DNA of 64,000 bases. Source: Litorilituus sediminis (GTDB taxonomy: Bacteria > Pseudomonadota > Gammaproteobacteria > Enterobacterales > Alteromonadaceae). The notes beneath the pieces were generated by a model. The model searched no databases, had not been told where the DNA came from, and saw only the letters and a program-made list of their open reading frames with translations. Positions 1 through 6,654 of the stretch are shown here, in pieces. The stretch covers positions 1,054,001 to 1,118,000 of the forward strand of contig NZ_CP034759.1 of the NCBI RefSeq assembly GCF_004295665.1, read 5' to 3'. The position numbers and the translations under genes are program-made. Each line of letters opens with the position of its first letter. Within the stretch, counting starts at the first letter, position 1.

Positions 1-58
1 CTGACTTCGCCTTAAGGGCAAAAGAAAACAACACCAGTAAAGTACATATCAAAACCAT
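1..58 (-). CDS. N-terminus of an exported protein, cut by the window edge
   Basis: Only the first 19 codons are inside the window. The minus strand opens with ATG at 58-56 and reads MVLICTLLVLFSFALKAKS, which is a typical hydrophobic signal-peptide core ending in an Ala-Lys-Ala type cleavage region. An in-frame stop lies three codons upstream, so this start is the natural one. No clear Shine-Dalgarno sequence precedes it. It is divergent from the PEP-CTERM-associated acyltransferase at 393, so it may belong to an exosortase/exopolysaccharide locus lying to the left. The mature protein is not visible, so no function is assigned. Confidence 0.4.
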   Translation of the reverse strand, partial: MVLICTLLVLFSFALKAKS

Positions 59-224
59 TAAATTTTATTTTATAAAATGAGCAATTTAGCGTACTCTACT
101 CAGCCTAATTAGCCATAACCGACTCTCCTTAATAAGGTAAGCAGGCATTCCAAGCTGTAAGGCTATTGTCATATTTACGCTGTACAATCCTACCTTTTAT
201 TTCATTTACATATTAGATATAACC

Positions 225-240
225 TGGCAACATAAAAGCA
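225..240 (+). promoter_or_regulatory. Candidate sigma-54 (-24/-12) promoter
   Basis: TGGCAA-CATA-AAAGCA has the invariant GG and GC dinucleotides ten bases apart, as in RpoN promoters (TGGCAC-N5-TTGCW), but the -12 half has AA in place of TT. It lies about 150 nt upstream of the acyltransferase. Genes for PEP-CTERM/exosortase systems are often controlled by PrsK/PrsR with RpoN, which makes the match plausible. The rest of the gap (59-392) is AT-rich and shows no other gene. Confidence 0.3.
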
Positions 241-392
241 ACACGTTTAACAGTTGATTAATATTAAATGCACAGGCATAGTGAACTCAGTTGATTTTTC
301 AACCTAAGTCTGAGCATAAAAAAGATGTATTTGCTGGGGAAAATTTTCTATCGCAAACTTTTGCGATAACAAGTTAAATTTTATTTTAAGAT

Positions 393-1157
393 ATGCATGA
401 CAGTTCATTAGCAAATATATTTCAACGACACTTCCATATTCGTTACGCCAATAATCAACACTTAAAAAACCAAGTCTATAAAATTAGACACAAAGTGTAT
501 TGCGAAGAATTAGGCTGGGAGCAAGAAAACAAACAATTAATTGAAAAAGATAAGTACGATGATTTTTCACATCATTTTCTAATTTTTCATAAAGCCAGTA
601 ACCAAGCTATCGGCTGTGTTCGTTTAGTATCTCCGCAATTTTTAGCCTTAGAACAAACCCTGCCATGCGAGCTATTTTATCCACAAGAAGATATGGCAAA
701 AGCGATTAATCAATCTCATTATTTTTCAAGTAATTATGGTGAAGTTTCTCGATTAGCTATTTTATCTTCTTTTCGCAGAAGAAAGCGTGATATCTGCGCA
801 CAAAGCTCATCTAGCCAAATTTTTCGAATCTATGAAAAAGAAGATTTAAGAACCTTCCCACTGATTAGTGTTGGTTTGTATCTATCAGTTATCGCTTGTG
901 CTGACATATTAAAAAATAAAGGGCTATTTATTGTTGCTGCTACGGCATTAAGTAAAAAACTTTCTCGATTAGGTGCACCAATAAAGCCGATATTAAATAC
1001 TATTGAGCATAGAGGAGAGCGAAGGCTCAACTTTATCTTGGCTGAAAACGTGCAAAAAAGTCTTGTTGGCGGCAGTGCCGATTTATATAGTAAAATAAAG
1101 CATGATATTTCAATGCAAATGTCTGATGTTAAACGTGAACTGCTCGAAATTGCCTAG
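393..1157 (+). CDS. PEP-CTERM/exosortase system-associated acyltransferase
   Basis: This 254-residue protein belongs to the acyltransferase family found beside exosortase (EpsH/XrtA) loci, related to N-acyl-homoserine-lactone synthases and long-chain N-acyl amino acid synthases. The N-terminal block with VYKIRHKVYCEELGWE, followed by acidic residues and HHFLIF and then AIGCVRLV, matches the autoinducer-synthase-like fold of the GNAT superfamily. The family is thought to make a small acylated product linked to biofilm or exopolysaccharide export, but its substrate is unknown. The ATG at 393 has only a weak ribosome site (TAAG). The exosortase itself is not in the window. The family call is fairly secure; the role is inferred. 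Confidence 0.75.
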   Translation: MHDSSLANIFQRHFHIRYANNQHLKNQVYKIRHKVYCEELGWEQENKQLIEKDKYDDFSHHFLIFHKASNQAIGCVRLVSPQFLALEQTLPCELFYPQEDMAKAINQSHYFSSNYGEVSRLAILSSFRRRKRDICAQSSSSQIFRIYEKEDLRTFPLISVGLYLSVIACADILKNKGLFIVAATALSKKLSRLGAPIKPILNTIEHRGERRLNFILAENVQKSLVGGSADLYSKIKHDISMQMSDVKRELLEIA

Positions 1158-1181
1158 TTCTTCATCTTCTATAAAAGCTAA

Positions 1182-1724
1182 TTACTTAACAATATCTTTG
1201 CTCTGCCGATTCTTTTGCCAAGCTATGGCGAGTGGCTCATGCACTTGAATAAAGTCGTTCTTTAGTGACATATACAACACACTGCTATTATTACAGTTTT
1301 TAGCCGCATGCTTTTTAACCTCTGCATACTGTTTCGAGATAGCAGGATGTGCTATCAAATAATCTCTAAAAGCACGGTGGCGCGTTAAATTATTATCGCC
1401 AGATAAAAATGCATGAATATGATGGCTTCTGTCATTACCGCCTTTTTGAAAATAGCGCCTACCCTCAATACCATTTTCACCCTTAACCTTATAGCCCAGC
1501 GCTTCTAAATGGCTATTTCGTTCATCTAACGCGTCTAAACATGAGACTTCGAGCAAAATATCAATGATGGGCTTTGCCGATAATCCTTTAACTGCAGTGC
1601 TGCCAATATGTTCAATGCTCAAAGCAAGCTCACCAAGCGCAGTAGTGAGTAGTAATTTTTCTTCATTAAATTTTGTCGGCCAAGCAGCGTCATACGCGAC
1701 AACATCAATACTTCTTTTCTTCAT
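1182..1724 (-). CDS. GrpB/UPF0157 family nucleotidyltransferase-like protein
   Basis: The protein has 180 residues, normal for the UPF0157 (GrpB) family, which has a nucleotidyltransferase-like fold. The diagnostic segment EHIGSTAVKGLSAKPIIDIL sits around residues 38-57. Its IGSTAV and KPIIDI blocks are the conserved core with the metal-binding acidic residue. A second conserved stretch, FQKGGNDRSHHIHAF, lies near residue 92. The biochemical role of most family members is unknown; some sit beside CoaE. It converges on the acyltransferase at 1157, with only 24 nt between the stops. The start ATG at 1724 is preceded by AGAGAG. Confidence 0.8.
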   Translation of the reverse strand: MKKRSIDVVAYDAAWPTKFNEEKLLLTTALGELALSIEHIGSTAVKGLSAKPIIDILLEVSCLDALDERNSHLEALGYKVKGENGIEGRRYFQKGGNDRSHHIHAFLSGDNNLTRHRAFRDYLIAHPAISKQYAEVKKHAAKNCNNSSVLYMSLKNDFIQVHEPLAIAWQKNRQSKDIVK

Positions 1725-1773
1725 AACGACTCTCTAATCGAAATCATCTGTATGTCTAACAATAAAATTATCA

Positions 1774-2142
1774 TTAACGGTTTGATGCCAGCAGTAAGCA
1801 TGCGGCAATGGCGGAAAAGATCAGCCAAGAAAAGTGCTTACCTCGGCCGCCAACCAAAGAAATTACAGCATGCAACAAAAATGTCACAGCAATAATCATA
1901 GCTAGGGTTTGCAAATGCAGAGCTTGTTCAGCTAAATAAATTAAAATTGCAGCAAATCCCCACCAGGCAATGGTGGTGAGGTGCCAAGCAAATCTCAACG
2001 TATTTTGGGTAAAAGCTTCGCCACCGAATAACTTAGGCAAGTTACCCCGTCGAAAAAGCCTAATTAAGATATAGCGCTCACCTAAATACGAATGAGCTAC
2101 GCCAATAAATATCAATAATACCGCTGCAACATAATATAACAT
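1774..2142 (-). CDS. Small integral membrane protein, four predicted helices
   Basis: About 122 residues with four hydrophobic segments: near the N-terminus (YYVAAVLLIFIGVAHSYL), residues 55-75, 80-100 and the C-terminus. A conserved-looking arginine-rich loop (RLFRRGNLPKLFGGE) lies between the first and second segments. I chose the ATG at 2142, which has AGAAGG just upstream, over a GTG twelve bases earlier. Nothing indicates a substrate or pathway. It is probably an inner-membrane protein of a poorly characterised family. The nearest genes on the same strand are GrpB downstream and the broken acetyltransferase upstream, with gaps that do not suggest an operon. Confidence 0.6.
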   Translation of the reverse strand: MLYYVAAVLLIFIGVAHSYLGERYILIRLFRRGNLPKLFGGEAFTQNTLRFAWHLTTIAWWGFAAILIYLAEQALHLQTLAMIIAVTFLLHAVISLVGGRGKHFSWLIFSAIAACLLLASNR

Positions 2143-2254
2143 AGCCCTTCTCACTTCCTCTGTGTCTAATTGTTAAGGTTATCTTGAGTAAAAAAAATAA
2201 AGTAACTTCTCAGCCTAGCTACAACAGCAAAACTTACTTTCAACTCAGTTAACG

Positions 2255-2763
2255 TTAAATCTTATATTCATAAAAACAAGCTTTAGTATCGCTACTTTTT
2301 AGCGCTTGAAAACCTAATTTTTTTAGTAATTTTATCGAGACTAAATTTGATGGCTCTACGCCAGCAATCAGCTTTGTCCATAACTCACTGCTTGAGACTG
2401 TATGAATAAACGCCTCTAATAACTCTGTTGCTAACCCTTTGCCCCAGCTATCTTCTGCCAATAAATAACCAATATGAACAGAGCTGTCACCTTCAGCATC
2501 TTCAACAGAAGCAAACAAAAAGCCAATCAATTCACCCTCTCGCGTATTAATTAACAGCAATCTACTCTCTAAGAGCATGTGCTCAAGCCACACTTTCGCC
2601 TGTTCAATAGAGTCAACGCCATGAAAATAAGCAGGCAGACTTGCAACCACTGACGGCGTCAAAATCGTCGGTATTTTCTCAAACAAGGAGTAGAAGAAGT
2701 CCGCAAAACATCATCATTTAGCTCAAATACCTTTAATCTTGCTGTTTCAAATGATAAAGCCAT
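2255..2763 (-). pseudogene. GNAT acetyltransferase with a one-base frameshift
   Basis: A reading frame from ATG 2763 encodes MALSFETARLKVFELNDDV, a classic RimJ/RimL-type GNAT N-terminus, then goes out of frame. The remaining 143 codons are open in another frame (from 2686 down to 2255) and contain the acetyl-CoA loop region (GYLLAEDSWGKGLATELL) and the C-terminal NLVSIKLLKKLGF block. Restoring one A in the A4 run at 2705-2708 joins the frames as ...NDDVFADFFYSLFEKIPTIL and gives 169 residues, normal for the family. Without repair, the downstream frame could only start at a TTG and would lack the first beta strand. Either a real pseudogene or a sequencing error in a homopolymer. Confidence 0.75.
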
Positions 2764-2840
2764 GTTAGTGCTCTGGTGAGAAAATTAATAATATACGCCA
2801 CCAACTGATAATTGCATAATTTAACTGCGAGTAAACCTGA

Positions 2841-3299
2841 TTATCCAGCCTGAGCAAAATGGCGCTGCTGTAGCTTCTGCAGCCCTTTCCCCATAAAAAC
2901 AATAATAATAGCACCAAGCAGCACTGGCGTTAGTAAAAACAACCAGTCTTGCCCTGACATCATAATCAGTATGGGGTTTGCACCAGCGGGAGGATGGGTT
3001 GTATTTGACATTAGCATACAGCTAACACCTAAGCCTGTCGCTAGCGCGATAGACATAGCATTCACACCAACATATTGATAAAAAATTATACCGATAGCGG
3101 CCGTCATCAAATGACCCAAAATAACATTCTTAGGCTGAGCTAGCGGGCTGTTAGGTACGCCAAACACCAATACCGCTGTTGCGCCAAAGGGCGCCATAAT
3201 TAACACAGTATTTTCAACACTTGCCTCTAACATGAGCAGCAAGCCAATAGTTAATGATGCCCCAACACCTGCTATTGTTGCGAATAAGTAACGATTCAT
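2841..3299 (-). CDS. HPP family membrane protein
   Basis: A 152-residue protein with four hydrophobic segments and the signature THPPAGANP around residues 101-109 that names the HPP family. Members are inner-membrane proteins; related ones in cyanobacteria and plants are linked to nitrite transport, and the function here is unknown. Start ATG 3299 follows GAGGTGAT, a good ribosome site. The gene is divergent from a TetR-type regulator at 3394, and the 94-nt shared region contains a long inverted repeat, so the HPP gene is the likely target of that regulator. Confidence 0.85.
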   Translation of the reverse strand: MNRYLFATIAGVGASLTIGLLLMLEASVENTVLIMAPFGATAVLVFGVPNSPLAQPKNVILGHLMTAAIGIIFYQYVGVNAMSIALATGLGVSCMLMSNTTHPPAGANPILIMMSGQDWLFLLTPVLLGAIIIVFMGKGLQKLQQRHFAQAG

Positions 3300-3309
3300 A
3301 TCACCTCAA

Positions 3310-3361
3310 AAAAGTAGAACGATTTGTCCACTCGAGATTGTAGACAAGTCGTTCTACTTTT
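3310..3361. promoter_or_regulatory. Paired operators between the HPP and tetR-type genes
   Basis: A 19-bp inverted repeat with one mismatch (3310-3328 and 3343-3361, 14-nt spacer) fills the divergent promoter region. Each arm carries a 16-bp element: TAGAACGATTTGTCCA at 3315-3330 and TAGACAAGTCGTTCTA at 3341-3356. Both resemble the TAGAC-N6-GTCTA type operators of NemR-like TetR regulators. The layout suggests two repressor dimers, autoregulation, and control of the HPP gene. The structure is seen directly; the binding protein is inferred from position. Confidence 0.6.
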
Positions 3362-3393
3362 GTCAATATAGCATTAAAAGGTTTCGGGACATT

Positions 3394-3978
3394 ATGATGA
3401 GTAAAAAACGTGATTTATTACTAAACACCGCACTTAAGTTATTTTACCAGCATGGAATTAACTCAATTGGCGTTAATGAGGTTATCAAAGTATCTGGTGT
3501 TGCTAAAAAAACCTTATATAGCCACTTTAGCGGGAAAGAAGCGTTAATCATGGCTGCATTAGAGCAAAGGCATGATACTTTTATAACATGGCTTGAAAAC
3601 AAACTTGCAAAGAGCAGCAATGATGATGAGTTGATACAAGCACTCTTCGGGGCACTACAAAACTGGTTTGAAGGTAATGAAACGGTATTAGGTGACTTTA
3701 GAGGATGCTTCTTTATTAATAGCTCAGCAGAATTTAGCGATCCGCAAAGCGATGTTTTTCGTTACTGTAGTTATCATAAAGCGCAAGTACAACAACTGAT
3801 AAAAAGTAAATTAAGCCAAGACTCACCCGAGCTACTCAATGCCATTTGCTTATTAAAAGAAGGCGCGATCACCACGGCTTATATGACAGGAAAAAGTGCT
3901 GACGTGATTCAAACCTGTGTCGATATTTTACAGCAATTAGCCCATAAGCCGAGTAACCGCTCAGCTAGTACAGCTTAG
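3394..3978 (+). CDS. TetR/AcrR family transcriptional regulator
   Basis: 194 residues. Residues 5-50 form the TetR helix-turn-helix (LFYQHGINSIGVNEVIKVSG then KKTLYSHFSGKEAL, with the usual LYxHFxxKEAL motif). The C-terminal ligand domain contains DFRGCFFINSS near residue 107, so a cysteine sits where redox-sensing relatives such as NemR carry theirs; a similar sensing role is only a guess. Two adjacent ATG codons are possible starts. It is divergent from the HPP gene over a pair of operator-like elements, which argues for autoregulation. Confidence 0.85.
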   Translation: MMSKKRDLLLNTALKLFYQHGINSIGVNEVIKVSGVAKKTLYSHFSGKEALIMAALEQRHDTFITWLENKLAKSSNDDELIQALFGALQNWFEGNETVLGDFRGCFFINSSAEFSDPQSDVFRYCSYHKAQVQQLIKSKLSQDSPELLNAICLLKEGAITTAYMTGKSADVIQTCVDILQQLAHKPSNRSASTA

Positions 3979-4072
3979 TAATACCCGAGTATAAAAAAGC
4001 GGACACGCCCCAAGCATACAAACAAGATGATTAAAGCACTATAGCTATTGAATAAAATGCAATACTTTAGCT

Positions 4073-4444
4073 TTAGCGCTTTTCCTCCATTAGCCCAACT
4101 ATATTGCCATCAGGATCTTTCAAAAAGCCTATCCACAATTCATGATCAGGCATCTGAGCGGCTAACTGAGGCTCTCTTTCGACATTTGCTCCTAAGTGCA
4201 CCGCTTGCTCAAAGAAGCTTTCCAGCTCTGTAACCGAGAAGTAGCTGATTGAATTTTTACCAACTTCACCAGCCCTTTGAGGACAAGTTAACATAATCCG
4301 GGTTTCCCCACATTGTAAGAAAGCAAGTTCATGCGAAGGAGAAAATAAAAAACTCAACCCAAGGATATCTCGATAAAACTTGAGTGCTTCAGCCACATCA
4401 CTGACGGTAATCGCAAGCTGACCAATTTTAGATATGTTACTCAT
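4073..4444 (-). CDS. VOC family (glyoxalase/bleomycin-resistance fold) protein
   Basis: A 123-residue single-unit VOC protein. The N-terminal pattern IGQLAITVSDVAEALKFYRD and the C-terminal GFLKDPDGNIVGLMEE are the two halves of the beta-alpha-beta-beta-beta fold. The metal-binding E near the C-terminus (VGLMEE) is present, while the first-strand histidine position is Q (IGQLAI), so the metal site may differ from true glyoxalase I. The substrate cannot be predicted. It stands alone between the TetR gene and the defence island, with about 200 nt of non-coding sequence on its upstream side. Confidence 0.8.
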   Translation of the reverse strand: MSNISKIGQLAITVSDVAEALKFYRDILGLSFLFSPSHELAFLQCGETRIMLTCPQRAGEVGKNSISYFSVTELESFFEQAVHLGANVEREPQLAAQMPDHELWIGFLKDPDGNIVGLMEEKR

Positions 4445-4641
4445 AATGTATTCTCAGAAATATCAACGAAGTGTTCAATGACCGCTATGTACTTAACCAA
4501 GTAAACTATAGCGTAATAACGAGACTATTGATGTAAATTCAACCCCATTATCTAGCACTAGATTAAAAAAGTTAGAGCACAAAATTAGTGGCGAAAATAC
4601 ACCAGTTCATAAACTAATTAGTAGCGCTCTCCCCCTATACC

Positions 4642-6000
4642 TTAAGAATTAATTTCATCAAACATCTTGTTGTGCCATAACAGGTATTGAGCAAACTTCG
4701 CTTCAGTTTTAAGTGACATTTTGTGAGTCGATAACTCAGTCCTAGGCTCTATTCCTAACATTTTTAAAACAGCAGTATCGAGTGTAGGTGCTACCTCTAT
4801 AACAAAGTCTGATCTCACTTTGCGAACCGTTATTAAATGTCTGTCAAATAGCTTATCAATATGAGCACACAGCATAATTCCATTAGCGCCATCTAGACGT
4901 TCGCTATCATTTTCGCATTCTGCCCAAGGCTTAATATGAGACGCAATTAACATTTCTTTTATGTCAACACCTGTTAATGCACACCTTTCACCAAGCCCCC
5001 ACTCTTTAATGGTATTCAATCTAAATTTACCTTGCCCTATTCGAGATTTAACCATTGATATTTTATCTGTTTTACTTAACTCACTAGCAAAAATATCAGA
5101 AATATCATCCGTTTCTACGTCACTAGGCTCGCGGATTAACGCATTATTATAAAAAACAACGGTATGGCCACCGGCCCTTTCTCTATGCTTGCAAGCTTGG
5201 TTATTAGACTCTTTAATCAATTCACTTACATCAAATGGGCAAGGTATTTCTTGCATGTCTTTAATATAAATTAAATTTTTACAAAAAGGAGCTGATTGAG
5301 TTCCATATATTTCTTTTTCAGAAGGCTGTAGTAACGCTATATTTTGATTTAATTGATTTAGTTCCTCTGCCATAAGCTCTTGCTTATCCCGCCAACCAAC
5401 GACTTTACATTCATAGCTGACACTATTTAGATTATCTGTCGTTGTTAACAGCATTCGAGTAGGATTTAACTCTGAAAAGTCACCTTCCTGTAAGTACCTA
5501 ATATTAGTACTGGTATGAGGCTGTAAATAAAATGTTTTATTGGGGTATTTGGCTTGTGATTGCAATATCTCTTCAATAACGTTTTTAAATACCCCATTGA
5601 GTAATAGCGCTCTCTCCCGCGTGGGAACGAAGATCCCTCCATTGCTCTGAAAGGTTTTACTTGAAATACTTTTTCCTAAACTTCTCGCTTGAAGTTCTAG
5701 TTTATCTTTTAATGTCGCGTACTGCTCTGAGTCTGGAGCAACTTCATCAAACCACTTTGCCATGTGTTTTCTTGCTTCTGTACCATTGCCATCTCCTTTT
5801 ACGCCTCCCGTATAATTTTCAATAGAGGCTCCCTTATATCCAATAAACTTATTTGGCGCAAAAACATCCAGCGAGGGAAAATAATACCAATATGAAAAAC
5901 TCGAAAAGTTTTTTAACACGTCAGAATCATCTGAAGCACGAATTTGCATAAATGCTTTTACATTACTTTCCAATTCTTCAAAAGACTCTACTAGTTCCAT
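4642..6000 (-). CDS. HNH endonuclease (HNH_2 type), last gene of the defence operon
   Basis: About 452 residues. The C-terminal 110 residues are an HNH_2-type nuclease: CALTG, then IASHIKPW, then NGIMLCAHIDKLFD, giving the Cys, His, Asn and His positions near residues 340, 355, 373 and 380. The N-terminal part (FSSFSYWYYFPSLDVFAPNKF, then NYTGG) is rich in aromatics and often precedes such nucleases, possibly reading modified or foreign DNA; that is inference. I chose ATG 6000, with AGAG upstream, over a TTG five codons earlier. It follows the zinc-motif gene by 27 nt and probably shares its transcript. No terminator hairpin is evident after the stop. Confidence 0.8.
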   Translation of the reverse strand: MELVESFEELESNVKAFMQIRASDDSDVLKNFSSFSYWYYFPSLDVFAPNKFIGYKGASIENYTGGVKGDGNGTEARKHMAKWFDEVAPDSEQYATLKDKLELQARSLGKSISSKTFQSNGGIFVPTRERALLLNGVFKNVIEEILQSQAKYPNKTFYLQPHTSTNIRYLQEGDFSELNPTRMLLTTTDNLNSVSYECKVVGWRDKQELMAEELNQLNQNIALLQPSEKEIYGTQSAPFCKNLIYIKDMQEIPCPFDVSELIKESNNQACKHRERAGGHTVVFYNNALIREPSDVETDDISDIFASELSKTDKISMVKSRIGQGKFRLNTIKEWGLGERCALTGVDIKEMLIASHIKPWAECENDSERLDGANGIMLCAHIDKLFDRHLITVRKVRSDFVIEVAPTLDTAVLKMLGIEPRTELSTHKMSLKTEAKFAQYLLWHNKMFDEINS

Positions 6001-6027
6001 TTCATTCTCTTTCAATAATTACAAATG

Positions 6028-6654
6028 TTAATCTAACTCACGTATAGATGGATGCACTTCAGGTGTATAACCACCAGTAAGAGCATCTACAAATGACTGA
6101 GGCGTTAAAATAGTCACAAGTTCATTTTTAATATCTGACTTTTCTTTATAGCCCTCAAAAGACCAAAGATACTTAGCCCCTTGCCATATCAAATAAAAAC
6201 TCTGCTCTATCTCTATAAAGGTACCATTGGGTAAGTTGAGCATATTATCTTGATATGTCACTTTATTACCTCGGTAATATCGCTCTTTTTGATTAATTTT
6301 ATTAATTTCAGCCATAGTACTTAAAGCACTATTTTTATCGTTATAAGCCTCTAACCATCTAAGCTTAAAATCAGCAAATTTACTCTTTAAGCAATCATTA
6401 CAGGGTCGATGCCCTGCCGCCAAAGCCGTTGCCTCATCTAGAAAAAATAACTCTGTATATTTTCCCTTAGCCATTAGCTCTCGTTTAATGCCTTTATGGT
6501 TTAATGCACAAATAACCCAACCTGTCGTTCCACCAGCTTTTTTTACAATCTGCTTTTGCTCATTATGCAAACAACCTTTATTACCCATAAACATGCCTCG
6601 GCTCGACACCGCATGTAGTTCACCTTTAGGATCTACCCTATTCTGCAATGGCAT
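6028..6654 (-). CDS. Uncharacterised protein with a GHRPCxxC putative zinc motif
   Basis: A 208-residue protein of a conserved family without a known function. The signature blocks are RVDPKGELHAVSSRG at the N-terminus, KYTELFFLDEATALAAGHRPCNDC around residues 66-88, and a mostly beta C-terminal half. Cys85 and Cys88 (with Cys28, His30 or Cys49 as possible partners) suggest a metal site, recalling the Ada-type zinc cluster. The ATG at 6654 has GGGAG eight bases upstream and overlaps the end of the DUF262 gene by 17 nt, indicating translational coupling. An upstream alternative start at 6690 lacks such a site. It sits between two predicted nucleases. Confidence 0.7.
   Translation of the reverse strand: MPLQNRVDPKGELHAVSSRGMFMGNKGCLHNEQKQIVKKAGGTTGWVICALNHKGIKRELMAKGKYTELFFLDEATALAAGHRPCNDCLKSKFADFKLRWLEAYNDKNSALSTMAEINKINQKERYYRGNKVTYQDNMLNLPNGTFIEIEQSFYLIWQGAKYLWSFEGYKEKSDIKNELVTILTPQSFVDALTGGYTPEVHPSIRELD

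Noticed and set aside
4048..4233. A 61-codon plus-strand frame over the VOC gene
   Set aside because: It is opposite a clear VOC-fold protein, with no features of its own.
4445..4641. An attachment-site repeat of the tRNA-Ser 3' end at the left edge of the defence island
   Set aside because: I compared this stretch with the tRNA 3' end by eye and found no matching run, so no att site is claimed.
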